Origin: Setoptus koraiensis
Taxonomy: Eukaryota > Arthropoda
DNA: 64,000 nucleotides
Direction: 5' to 3'
Assembly (NCBI GenBank): GCA_048013815.1
Contig: CM106586.1
Span: 19,964,001 to 20,028,000 of the forward strand
The position numbers were made by a program, and so were the translations under genes. The first letter of the stretch is position 1. Each line of letters opens with the position of its first letter. Positions 36,013 to 45,660 of this stretch are shown here, one piece after another. Under the pieces are notes generated by a model that did no database searches, was not told the DNA's origin, and worked only from the letters and a program-made list of their open reading frames with translations.

Positions 36013-37607
36013 ATGCCAAAATTTCAACGTTGTTATTATGGCGAATGTCCTAGTGACAATCGCATTGATCCAAAGATCATCTTCTATAAATTCCCTAAAG
36101 ATATGGAGAGGTAAATATAAGATTTGATACACGCCAAAAGGCTCCTTCATATCACAGTATCTTACTCATCGATTAAAATGTTATTTGCGTCCCAAATAGG
36201 TGTCGGATGTGGGTGAAGAATTGTAACAATGCAGAATTGACAGAAATGTGGGAGAAAACACCGGATAAAGTATCAACCTTAAGAATATGTCAAAAGCATT
36301 TTCTACCTCAATTCTTGGGTTCGTCCAGTCGGCTAGTAGGACATGCCGTTCCAAATCCTATGGACACTGAGATTGACCCTGAAGAGTTTATGCAAACTTG
36401 CGCTGGCTTGAAATGCAACTCCGGTATAAACTACACCGTTATCAATGGAACTATACAAACTGGATACACTGTAAATCACAACGGAGTCAAACAAGGTGTA
36501 GGCGAGTCTATTGTAATCACTAACCCGATGACAGCTATGCAATCGATAAGGATTCCTACAAATAATCAGCCCGGAGCTCATTTCTTCGTCATTAATGATC
36601 CTAATGGCATGGATGCAGATAGTTTTGATACCATGAATATCGATTATGCTGAGTTGGGAAGCGTACACTCCAACATGATTACACCTTCTACATCTCGACA
36701 AGCTGGTAGATATCTCAATAACTCGATGAACAAATCATCTACACCTATGATGAATCGAGGTGTAGCAACTTATCATTTGAATGGTAGAACTGTATCAATG
36801 GTGATGCCATTCAATTCAAACAACGGTTCAATTGATAGAATCCACCATGATCAACAAATACAAGCCTATAAACAGAAAGTTAGATTTTACCAACGAAAGC
36901 TGGCCGTCACCAATCATCGATATCAGAAGATCAAAACTCAGGTGGGTGGTAGATCGAAGAAGGTTAGATTATTAGAAACTCTCAAAATGTGTAAAGGCGA
37001 TTTTGATCCTTGTGTATTCGAAATATTTAAGAGACAAGTGAAAGGGAAGTCTAAGCACGGTAATAGGTGGTCTGATGACGTTAAAGCATTTGCTGCCACT
37101 ATTTATTTGCGTTCTAAAGCTGCCTACAAACAGATAAGAAAGAAAATAGATTTGCCCTCGGACTCCATACTGAAACGTTACATAAATGAATCCGCCGACG
37201 CTATAGCCAAATACAATAAGAGCGATGATGAATTTGATGCTCTATCCACATCGTCTACGCCCCCACCAAAACAGGATGACCCCAAAGAAGATTCAGAACT
37301 CAACCGAAAAGAAGATTCACAAACGGACCTACAAGATGATTTACAAACAGATCTAACCGAAAATTCACAATCGGACCCGAAAGAAGATTCGCGAAACGAT
37401 CCACAGGAAAATCTACAAACAGATCCACAAGAAAATTTACAAACAGCAGAACCACAAGAAAATCTACAAACAGATCCACAAGAGAATCCACAAAAGGACC
37501 CAGAAGAAAGTTCACAACTCAATTCGAAAGAAGATTCTCAAATGGAAACATCAGTAGTTGACGGTGCTCTCTGTGAAGGTTTCGAGGAGGATGTGACACT
37601 GATGTGA
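36013..37607 (+). CDS. THAP zinc-finger protein derived from a P-element transposase
   Basis: The exons are 36013-36110 and 36200-37607 (GAGAG/GTAAAT to AATAG/GTGTCG), giving 501 residues. Residues 1-80 form a THAP DNA-binding domain: MPKFQRCYYGEC with the first Cys pair (Cys7/Cys12), FYKFPKDMERCRMWVKNC and the closing Cys-His of RICQKHF. A middle coiled coil (about 220-245) leads to GNRWSDDVKAFAATIYLRS and YKQIRKKIDLPSDSILKRY. This resembles the conserved segment after the leucine zipper in P-element/THAP9 transposases. The RNase-H-like catalytic region does not follow. Instead there is an acidic Gln-rich tail with about eight imperfect copies of an octapeptide like DPQENLQT (about 415-480). 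It is most likely a domesticated, catalytically inactive DNA-binding regulator. Confidence 0.85.
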
Positions 37608-38039
37608 TCTAGTTTGACCTCTCGATTTTATAACAGCAAATAAATACAGCCTGTACTCTTAAATAAAGACACATAGTACATAACAATAACAAAGGAACAC
37701 AAGCCTGAACATAGTCCGCGAGCGTGTTTTATTCATTTGCAGTCCGCGCAACCTGTGTGTTGTGCGACCAGTGTTTTAGCCGCAGTCCTGCAGATTTGTT
37801 TCATATGGGTGATGCTGCTTATAACTGCAGACTGCAGTGCACCTCTAACGGCTCCTCTACGCGCAAAATCGTTTATTTGGTCCCTGCTCCTTACGCACAC
37901 GGATAATCAGCCAATGTGCGTGTTCTCAAAGAGCATGTGAGTAGTCAAATTACACCTGGTATATCCAGTATCAATTTTATCTATTGCCAAAGTCTTTTTT
38001 TATTTTAATCTAACAACTAATCAACTCATAACAACAGAA
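37608..38039. other. Short intergenic region
   Basis: Contains the AATAAA of the THAP gene (about 37639) and presumed 5' sequence of the coiled-coil gene. The overlapping 60- and 67-codon frames at 37724-37940 have no support. Confidence 0.45.
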
Positions 38040-38954
38040 ATGGCGCATGTCATTGAGGATTCCTTTAGCGATTCCGAACGTAAAAGGTATATAGACAACA
38101 ACAGACAACTGGCCCTCGAAAATTCTAAGAAGGATCGTCTACTAAAGGAAATTTATGATGAAAATTTCCTTCTGAGGGATCAACTCCGGGAGGCACTGAA
38201 TCTGGCGGAGAGAAAAGACGCCGAGATTAAAAGGGTCCGAAACCAGATGAAAAATCAAATGAAACTCCTACATTCCATGTGCAAACCAATCGTAGAATAT
38301 TGCGACAATCAATTGACGAATGACAATTTTAACAATAATGACACTTATAGCCTTAACAACAACAACCAAACTTTAGCGCAGTCAATTGATCAACAAGCGC
38401 AGTCAATTGATCAACAAGCGCAGTCAATTGATCAACAAGCGCCCACACCAACTGTTGCGGAAAACCGAAGCTTGGATCAAGACATTGATAATCATGTATC
38501 CACCAATAATCCTAGTGGAGCCAAGTCTAACGATCAGAATATAGCGGAGGATAACTGTAATCAGCTTTTATTACCTCCAATAACGGAAGAAACTGAAAAT
38601 GTATCTAATCAGTCGCAAAATGATAGTTTAGAACCTCGTGAGCTTAATACCTTTGTCCCTTCTCTACATACTGAGGTTCAATTTGCGACACCATCAATAT
38701 TCAGATTCGACGATGATCCTGAAGATTCAGACATTTCCAACAAAACATTGACGCCAAACAAAATGAATCCGATCACTCCAAAACGCAACAGTGTTTTTTT
38801 CTCTTCGTTGAGACCGGATCAGCACTCCACTCCTGTACTTGCGCCTGATCCGAAGAAAAAGACTAAACGAAAGAGAGCAGCTCCCGAGCTGTCGGAAGAA
38901 AATGCTCAAGAAACAATACCCAAACGTCGCTACAACTTACGCAATCGAAAGTAA
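38040..38954 (+). CDS. Coiled-coil nuclear protein, possibly shugoshin-like
   Basis: This is a 304-residue single-exon protein. An N-terminal coiled coil (about 13-88; LALENSKKDRLLKEIYDENF) is followed by a long acidic Asn/Gln-rich linker and a very basic C-terminus (PKKKTKRKRAAP and PKRRYNLRNRK). The layout of an N-terminal coiled coil, a disordered middle and a C-terminal basic motif is that of shugoshin/MEI-S332 proteins, which protect centromeric cohesion. Several SP/TP sites (TPNK, TPKR, TPVL) would suit cell-cycle kinases. Sequence identity is too low to name it, and other coiled-coil nuclear proteins are possible. Residues encoded at 38376-38438 are three identical copies of AQSIDQQ, from an exact 21-nt repeat. 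The next gene on the same strand begins 180 bases downstream. Confidence 0.55.
   Translation: MAHVIEDSFSDSERKRYIDNNRQLALENSKKDRLLKEIYDENFLLRDQLREALNLAERKDAEIKRVRNQMKNQMKLLHSMCKPIVEYCDNQLTNDNFNNNDTYSLNNNNQTLAQSIDQQAQSIDQQAQSIDQQAPTPTVAENRSLDQDIDNHVSTNNPSGAKSNDQNIAEDNCNQLLLPPITEETENVSNQSQNDSLEPRELNTFVPSLHTEVQFATPSIFRFDDDPEDSDISNKTLTPNKMNPITPKRNSVFFSSLRPDQHSTPVLAPDPKKKTKRKRAAPELSEENAQETIPKRRYNLRNRK
38376..38438 (+). repeat. Three identical 21-nt tandem copies in coding sequence
   Basis: The unit starts GCGCAGTCAATTGATC and is repeated three times without a mismatch, in frame inside the coiled-coil gene. Exact identity implies recent expansion, so copy number may vary between individuals. Confidence 0.95.
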
Positions 38955-39136
38955 TGAAAGACTCCTGTGCTTGATCAAAGGCTTCACTGAGTATTGACGG
39001 TCACGTGAAATTTGTCTTCTGAACTTTTGTCATCAATCTTATTTACCTCTCCGCCGCCTGATTTGCAAACGGTTCTTCGACAAAAACCATCAACTAAATT
39101 ATATCATTTATCATTTTTACCCTCATTTTAAACGAG

Positions 39137-40009
39137 ATGCCTCGAGTGCAGAGGAACCCCTCTATGCAGAATCATCAAAAAGGAGAATTCAAACAGGAAG
39201 GATATGAAATAGGAGAAAAACTAGATTCAGGTGGATTCGGAACAGTATACAAAGCACAAAGAGATGGAAGATTAGTCGCTGTAAAAGTGATAAAAGTTGC
39301 TCATCCACCAAGCCTTGATGAAGATATGCAAAGGGAACTTATGATTCTAACGAATGTCAGGCATGAGCATGTGGTGCAAACTTTTGATATTATGAGGACT
39401 AAAAATAAGATATATATTTTCATGGAGTTTGCCTCCGGTGGTACAATAGGCAAATTTGTCCGGACCCATGGACCTCTATCGGAAACAGTGAGCAAAATGT
39501 GGTTTCCACCAATAGTAGATGCGCTTCTTTATTTAAAATCTCAAAAGATTGCTCATCGTGACTTGAAACTCGACAATGTACTACTTGATGAATATATGAA
39601 TCCTAAATTGACCGACTTTGGTCTCAGTAGATATGTTCTGTATGATGAGAAAGGTCGTGTCAGACTTACTGATAGCTGGGTCGGAACTGAATCATACATG
39701 CCCCCTGAAATGTTATTGAAAAAGAAGTATAACCCTTTTATCAGCGATATATGGAGTTTGGGAGTTTGCTTGTACGTCATGATGTGTAATGTCTACCCAT
39801 TTGATAGAAAAAATCGACCACAAATGATAGCTAATCAGCTAGGAAGATCTTGGAAATGGGTTGACAGGGTAGCTAAAGCAACTAGCGCTAACCTAAAAGA
39901 TATCGAAAGCAGAATGCTCGAACCTGAGGTGAGCAAGCGTATAACTCTTGAGGGTATCTCAAAACATAAATGGATGCCATCAAATCAATTCGCGGCTAGT
40001 AGTGCATAG
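39137..40009 (+). CDS. TSSK-like serine/threonine kinase, leaky-stop context
   Basis: This is a compact protein kinase of 290 residues with almost no sequence outside the catalytic domain. Visible elements are the Gly loop LDSGGFGTVYKA (29-40), VAIK-type Lys50, alpha-C Glu67, HRDLKLDN (catalytic Asp142), TDFG (Asp160), a PPE motif at 189-191 and DIWSLGVCLYVMM. Features shared with testis-specific kinases (TSSK, CAMK group) are SRYVLYDEKGRVRLTDSWVGT, PFDRKN and RMLEPEVSKRITLEGISKHKWM. In animals this group acts mainly in sperm development. The stop TAG 40007-40009 is followed by CAATTA, the tobamovirus-type read-through context. The frame then stays open for 36 more codons to TGA 40118-40120, adding an acidic Ser/Pro tail (...SHASDSDEDSKAF). 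AATAAA follows near 40299. Confidence 0.87.
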   Translation: MPRVQRNPSMQNHQKGEFKQEGYEIGEKLDSGGFGTVYKAQRDGRLVAVKVIKVAHPPSLDEDMQRELMILTNVRHEHVVQTFDIMRTKNKIYIFMEFASGGTIGKFVRTHGPLSETVSKMWFPPIVDALLYLKSQKIAHRDLKLDNVLLDEYMNPKLTDFGLSRYVLYDEKGRVRLTDSWVGTESYMPPEMLLKKKYNPFISDIWSLGVCLYVMMCNVYPFDRKNRPQMIANQLGRSWKWVDRVAKATSANLKDIESRMLEPEVSKRITLEGISKHKWMPSNQFAASSA

Positions 40010-40120
40010 CAATTAAAGGCACCAGCTACTCTATTTCCAATTGAAGAATCGCTCGAGTCCCCATCATCACCGATCGTTAGCCACGCTAGTGACTCAGATG
40101 AAGATTCAAAGGCTTTCTGA
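40007..40120 (+). promoter_or_regulatory. Candidate stop-codon read-through extension of the kinase
   Basis: TAG plus CAATTA fits the TAG-CAR-YYA read-through consensus known from tobamoviruses. Thirty-six sense codons follow in frame before TGA. The extension would encode a Ser/Pro-rich acidic tail with likely phosphorylation sites. A recent nonsense change in a once longer protein is the alternative. Confidence 0.5.
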
Positions 40121-40608
40121 GCAACTTTTTCATTCATTGTTAGTTTAATCTAAAATCATATGTAATCTATACAAAGACAATCGATCTGAGAATTAGATTA
40201 AGCTAGAGTAGTCAGTGCCGCATAATTATATAAACATTAATTTGTTTAGAGTGAAATCTCACTCAACCTCTCAAGTAAAATCTGTAATATATATGTCAAA
40301 TAAATTAGATTATAACAACTATTTCAGTTTGCAAAATTGCTTCTTGACTCAATTTTATATGTAAGTAATTTAAAGTGTGATCGACATATTAAATAATAAT
40401 AGCGTATAATCGTGCTTTTCTTGACTATTCATAGAATTAATTGATAATTTTAATTCAAGTTTGGGTGTCGGAAAATTCCTTCAGTTGTTGATAGATTTGG
40501 AGTATTTCCTAAATAGCTTGATGAGGTCATTCTTTTAGTCTAGAACAGTAATATTTAAAGTGGATTTTGAGAAACACACGTAGTGTCTAGATAAATATAC
40601 AGTGACGT
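40121..40608. other. 3' region between convergent kinase and V-ATPase genes
   Basis: AT-rich, with polyadenylation-like AATAAA for the kinase near 40299. No gene seen. Confidence 0.5.
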
Positions 40609-41344
40609 TTATTTATCACCCATTCTAACTTTGGCTGTGAGTATAATGGCTACTATGAGTCCAAACAAACCGATAGCACTGGCAAAGATTTCAACGATTA
40701 GAATTCTGACGAACAGACTAGGGTTGGCTGCGTCAGCTAAAGCGGCTCCTGATCCAACAATGCCGACGGATACACCGCAGAATAGATTACATAGTCCTAC
40801 AATTAGTCCAGCGGAAAACATTATATAGCCTGATACGTAGTTTTGTGCCAAGATCTCTATCTTGACAGCGCCTCTAGGATCGTAGTTCTCAATCAGATTT
40901 ACTAATACTACTGCTATGATGACACCATAGATTGCCACAGCTTCACAAAAAATTATAGACACCAAATTCCTTGTCCTTATACGTGGAGCTCTTACACCAC
41001 CGCCTATGATTGAGACTCCAGTGGAGAAGATGCCCATGGCAGCGCCAACCACACTCAAGCTGATGGCTAAAGCTATACCAATATTGCACCACATGAAAGG
41101 TGAGATACCTGAACGCATATGGGAATGAGCAGCAATATTTTGGTTATGAGTAAAAATCTCAGCGTATTGATTATGATAATATAGCTACATATGTGTATAT
41201 TATAGTTTATTACTCACTCTGTAGAAGCCATGCCAGACTGAATCTGGCTCCTCGACCAGATAAAAGATAAAAAAGGGCAACTAACGTAAGAATGGATGTT
41301 GCCGTTCCGTACACTATATACTGGGATGTTGCGAATAGACCCAT
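40609..41344 (-). CDS. ATP6V0B: V-type ATPase 21 kDa proteolipid (c'') subunit
   Basis: This is a membrane-rotor subunit of the V0 sector of the vacuolar proton pump, in endosomes, lysosomes and acid-secreting membranes. The exons are 41344-41218 and 41108-40609 (CTACAGA/GTGAGT to GTTCAG/GTATCT), giving 208 residues (human 205). The [20 protein letters not shown] segment, [20 protein letters not shown] (Glu of the ion-binding site), [20 protein letters not shown] and [20 protein letters not shown] match human ATP6V0B closely. Five hydrophobic helices are expected: one in exon 1 and four in exon 2. The c (16 kDa) subunit is excluded by the extra first helix and the SPFMW motif. The only intron is near the 5' end. 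Confidence 0.96.
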
Positions 41345-42534
41345 AATAATGGTATGTTCAGTATTGTACACAATAGAAAGGGGAATGATCTAGGCCAGAT
41401 TAGAGCAAGGTTAAGCGGTTCTAACTTGGACAATAAGACAAATTTAAATCAAAGTAATGGTAATAGATGGGCCATAATAATGAGATTATAGCGACTCAAA
41501 ACCTTTTTTCGTCAGATGCAACAACACTGCACAATGATAACAATATCGAGATTGCACCGAATATGCACACAGATGGGCAATGGGCTCATGCTTTGAATTG
41601 TCATGTTCACTCGGTGGTTCAGTGAAAGCAGACACAGACCATGGTTTTGTTTTCATTTTTGCGGCGCGCCCTCTGTTGCGAACTAAGTCAGTCGAAATGA
41701 AGCCTCAATGTTAAGTTTGTGGCGGTCATTTTGTACAACAAAATGATGTGGTGAAGTGAGGACATGAAGCTAACCAAGTTCATATGGCCACCGGAGGCAA
41801 TACTTTGCATGCTGGTGCAATGCAATCTTGGGTGTGCTGCGAGTCGCTAGCCTTGGCTGTTGAAACCCATCGAACTTTTTTGCAAACCAGGCACACACAT
41901 AGTCATCCGGTGCGTGTCCGAGTAACACTGTGTAAGTGACACGTAGACGGGAAGTGAGGGCAGGCAAGATCTGTGGATTAGAGGAGAATGTGAGACAATG
42001 AGGCGGCCAGAGGCAATGAAAATAGAACTATTTGAGCTAGATTCGTCATCTTTTGGGCGCCATTTTGTCTGAAAATGGCGCTCATAAGAGTGGGTCTGGT
42101 ACAATGGTGGCAATGGTCACGCCTCCAAGTAGTAGCGCAAAAATCGAACTTTTTTATGTGACGACATGTTGGCGAGTTGTCTGTCTAAATAGTGATACTG
42201 ATAATTGTCTTATAACAATTCCACCACAGTTCTATTGTAAGTGGTGCTGGTGCCGGTCTGGCCGATACAACACGTTGTTACTAAGCGCTAGTCCAGTAAT
42301 CAAAAGGACATTTTGGCTGCCATGTTGGTGCCGGTGGCAGAACTGTTTTAGTGGCGGCAACCTTATTAACCAGTTGATATTACAACCAAACCTATATAAC
42401 ACATACACGTGTACATGTATGATGATGCATAAGTATTCGACAGTCGCCAACACACACTCGCACACACGAGAGTGATGGAATGAAAAGTGGAGACAAGTTA
42501 GCCTGGCCAAACTGATGACATTACCACAAGTAAG

Positions 42535-42571
<37 letters not shown>

Positions 42572-43215
42572 CAGTAGCTAACGTTCACCATGCAAGATGT
42601 GTGACGCTTTTCATTTTTGATGAGCCAAAATCGAATTTTTTGTTTTGTCTTGAAAGGTTTGCGCCTGCCACCAATATTAGGTATGGTAACACAATTAATG
42701 CTACGTGTATCTGCTGTATTTGTATGCGCACTTGGCTGCCCTGATACTTTTATTACACAAAGTGTATATGCCTGCCTAACACTACTAGGCTAGTAGCGTG
42801 TGTGTGTCTATGGAAAGTGAGCCCAGATAAAGATGGTCCACTCATCACCACTACTCATTGGGCACTAAATTAAACAAGCTTGTACGTGCCTGCTCTTCAT
42901 CATGCCAGCGTCTGCAAGTGGGGGCCGACAGCGGGGCTAAACAAACTTTTGCGATCTATGGGCGATCTTTTAGTCGCAATGACATGATGTGATGCGACAC
43001 TCGCATTTACAATTAGACGCACTTACACAAACAACTCCAAGTTTGCACACCAAGACCAATTGTAATAATAGTAACGAATAATTAATTATTTATTTATTAT
43101 TTGATCAATTACTGTTATTATTTGATATTGATAGGAAAAAAAAACAACAAGCACAAATCAGCAGCAAATCGATCAATAATAATCAATAATCAGCCTCCAC
43201 TGCAACGATCAAATA
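41345..43215. other. Gene-free region with GT repeat
   Basis: No supportable gene. It holds a (TG)n tract at about 42538-42569, a CTCF-like core at 41665-41679 and an A-rich stretch just before the Rbfox-like start. Antisense-overlapping frames at 42053-42591 are judged spurious. Confidence 0.45.
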
Positions 43216-44166
43216 ATGGACAGAGGCGATCTCATTGACTTCTTCAACAGTCCGTTCGATTTTCTCATGGATGTTAATAATAAAATCAACGAAGACAATC
43301 CATGGACACGATCCAACTATACGCTCTTTGACCAACTTCTAGACGATAAATATCCCTGCAATAGATCGTCACCGGCCGCACACCAACAAACTTTTGTGGG
43401 CGCCAATTGTAGCAACGCAAAACGTCCAACTATAAACGCCAATCATGCACCGGCACACGCACAACCGGAACAACAATATTGCTCAATCAAAAAACAATTG
43501 CAAACAAAACAACAACAGCAACAGCATCATCTACTACAAGATGACCAATTCTTTCGATATGCCTTAATGCTAGGTCAAAAGTCACATGGCTTCAATCCAT
43601 TCATCGCCAACAATACCAGCAACTATCAAAATCATGAACTTGGCTCCTCATGGGGTCCTATTGGAGGCCCTCGTCCAGTGCCGCCTCGCTCAGCAAGACC
43701 TTCTCTTGGTTCGTCCTCTATTTGGAGTTCATCAGATGAGGAATCGTCCGGCAACGAACAGCAACAAGTTAATTGCACCACGCCCAGACTTCATGTTAGC
43801 AACATCCCCTTCAAATATCGGCGCGAGCATCTTATGAACATGTTCAAGGGCTTCGGCGAAGTAGTCGACGCGGAAATTATTTTTAACGAGCGCGGTTCAA
43901 AAGGCTTCGGCTTCATAAGTTTTGCTCGTGCAAGAGATGCAGCAAGGGCCAAACAGGCCTTGCACGGCGTCGTTATTGATGGTCGAAAAATTGAGGTTAA
44001 CAACGCCACTCCTCGACCAGGTAAAGATTGCGCCGCTACTCAGAACAACATTTCTCCCTCATCTTGCCAAACTCATTCTATGGATCAATTAGATTCGTCG
44101 ATATACTCAAACAACATATACAGTGTCCCGATTACAACAATGCGCCGTCAGAATGCATCAAGTTGA
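43216..44166 (+). CDS. Rbfox-type RNA-binding protein, intronless
   Basis: A 316-residue single-exon protein with one RRM at about residues 190-266. The RRM is clearly of the Rbfox/Fox-1 (A2BP1) type: [12 protein letters not shown] (RNP2), [17 protein letters not shown] (RNP1) and [19 protein letters not shown]. The family binds UGCAUG and regulates alternative splicing and translation. The phenylalanine after IP (Phe199; human Phe126), which stacks on the RNA, is kept. Outside the RRM nothing matches: the N-terminus ([20 protein letters not shown]...) is Asn/Gln-rich and the C-terminus is short, lacking the Ala/Tyr-rich Rbfox tail. The single exon and unrelated flanks suggest a retroposed paralogue or a lineage where introns were lost. 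Differences such as YRREHL for FRDPDL could shift specificity. Confidence 0.85.
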   Translation: MDRGDLIDFFNSPFDFLMDVNNKINEDNPWTRSNYTLFDQLLDDKYPCNRSSPAAHQQTFVGANCSNAKRPTINANHAPAHAQPEQQYCSIKKQLQTKQQQQQHHLLQDDQFFRYALMLGQKSHGFNPFIANNTSNYQNHELGSSWGPIGGPRPVPPRSARPSLGSSSIWSSSDEESSGNEQQQVNCTTPRLHVSNIPFKYRREHLMNMFKGFGEVVDAEIIFNERGSKGFGFISFARARDAARAKQALHGVVIDGRKIEVNNATPRPGKDCAATQNNISPSSCQTHSMDQLDSSIYSNNIYSVPITTMRRQNASS

Positions 44167-44366
44167 CTTGTACAGATTCACCACGCTCATGACCATCGGA
44201 CGCAACTACAGCTATGTAAACACAACAAAGCAGCCGCATTTACCCAACACAATCATATGATACAAAATTGTCCGCTTATCTTAATAATAATCTCAGCTAA
44301 AAAAAAATATTTCATCAATCAACTTCAGTTTTAGCCCTAGATTTTCATTTATCAATATCAATTACC

Positions 44367-44564
44367 ATGGCGGATGATCGGCGATGCGTGTCATGCACCA
44401 TTATTACTTATAGCGTGATCTCAGGAATTACCTTTTATGGATTGAAAAACTTGAAAAAAGCTCGTGTACCTGGCATCATTTTGTGCATAATAGGATTGAC
44501 TGGATTCACAGCGTTGGTCAAGCGAGACTTTTTTGAAACAGATTCGACGAGCGTCAAGCGTTGA
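44367..44564 (+). CDS. Small two-helix membrane protein, possibly DMAC1-like
   Basis: A 65-residue protein starts ATGGCG after an A-rich leader. A CxxC-type start (RRCVSCTIITYS) leads into two hydrophobic helices (about 11-26 and 35-50; VPGIILCIIGLTGFTALV) and a charged tail. The Cys-x-x-Cys followed by a Gly-containing helix recalls DUF4536/DMAC1 (TMEM261), a mitochondrial complex I assembly factor, but the match is short. It is followed by AATAAA near 44611. The gene lies 200 bases downstream of the Rbfox-like stop on the same strand. Confidence 0.5.
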   Translation: MADDRRCVSCTIITYSVISGITFYGLKNLKKARVPGIILCIIGLTGFTALVKRDFFETDSTSVKR

Positions 44565-44795
44565 GCAAAAAGCGATCAAGCAACATAAGTGTGATCACAG
44601 ATTATATTATAAAATAAATATCAAGGCGCTAAAGCGTCTATTTTCAATGAAATATATCAAAGTCCGATGAGGTGTTTATTTAATTTCAATATTCGATTTG
44701 TCATAAGTGTGAAAGTTGTAATAAAACTAAATCAATCTGGAATATTGATCGTTTATTGAGCTCTAAAGGTTGATGCGAATTTCAAAAACAAAGCT

Positions 44796-45335
44796 TTAGA
44801 TGGCATCGCTTATTGCATCTAGAATCCTCCTCACGTTAGCCTCAATATCTGTTGCTTCGTTGCTGGATAGCTCAATCACTTTTTCCTGGCCATAATAGTT
44901 GAGTGCCTCATCGTATATGAGTCTGAAGATCTCTGCTTGAACGTTGTTGCTCACTTTTTCACTACTGTATCCTCTGTCCATCAAACGATCGAATAACTTT
45001 GTGTTATCAGTTCGACACACAAACACTAGATCGATCTGGTCCTCTGGGAACAGTTCGGCATGATGGTGTTCAATGATGTTGGACCGATTTTTAAGAATAG
45101 GTTTTATTTTAGCTCTAAGTAATTTTTCATCAATTTCATGGCAATCTAATATGCTATCATAACCAGAGATACACTTTTCTTTTATAGCCCATTCGCTAAG
45201 ATTTATATAGTTCATATGAGGTAATCGGCATCTTAGTGAATTCACTAACGTTGACTTTCCAGTTCCTGGAGTCCCGCAGATGAGAACGTTAAGCATGGTC
45301 GGCGATTGTTTAGAAGAGCTTTGAGGGTTGTTCAT
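44796..45335 (-). CDS. AK6: Adenylate kinase isoenzyme 6
   Basis: This is a homologue of AK6/hCINAP (yeast Fap7), a nuclear nucleotide kinase/ATPase needed for 18S rRNA maturation and 40S subunit assembly. It has 179 residues (human 172) in a single exon. The P-loop GTPGTGKSTL is at residues 21-30. The HHHAELFPEDQIDLVFVCRT segment, then LFDRLMDRGYSSEKVSNNVQ (lid), AEIFRLIYDEAL and VIELSSNEATDIE, follow the human protein closely. An extension of ~14 residues precedes the usual MLxNVLxxGTPG start, so Met14 is an alternative initiator. AATAAA in antisense sense lies near 44752. The neighbour 3' to it is the small membrane protein, convergent. Confidence 0.96.
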   Translation of the reverse strand: MNNPQSSSKQSPTMLNVLICGTPGTGKSTLVNSLRCRLPHMNYINLSEWAIKEKCISGYDSILDCHEIDEKLLRAKIKPILKNRSNIIEHHHAELFPEDQIDLVFVCRTDNTKLFDRLMDRGYSSEKVSNNVQAEIFRLIYDEALNYYGQEKVIELSSNEATDIEANVRRILDAISDAI

Positions 45336-45660
45336 GGATTAATAATGATCGTAATCTTTCTATTAATTATGTTTATTGAGCTTGATGCGATTCACACTAA
45401 TTAATTAACATTTGTTATTTTATTTGTTTATAGATATATTAAGTATGTTATGATAAAAAAAGTATGCTAAAGTAGTGTATGCTGAATATGTTGAGTACTC
45501 GTGAGTTGCACACGCTTCGAAAGAGAACACGCGTAGTGTCTGCGTCACTGACATCCAAAACAAGTCAGTGGAGCATGCGTGCAGGTTGGACAGCGCCACC
45601 TGGAGATCTAAGCAGGTTTATGTAGAGATCTGGTGGGAAAAAATGCGATTATGTTTGGTC
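45336..45660. other. Intergenic region with strong CTCF-like site
   Basis: The stretch separates two minus-strand genes. On the minus strand, 45605-45591 reads CTCCAGGTGGCGCTG, which contains the Drosophila-type CTCF core AGGTGGCGC. Confidence 0.45.
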
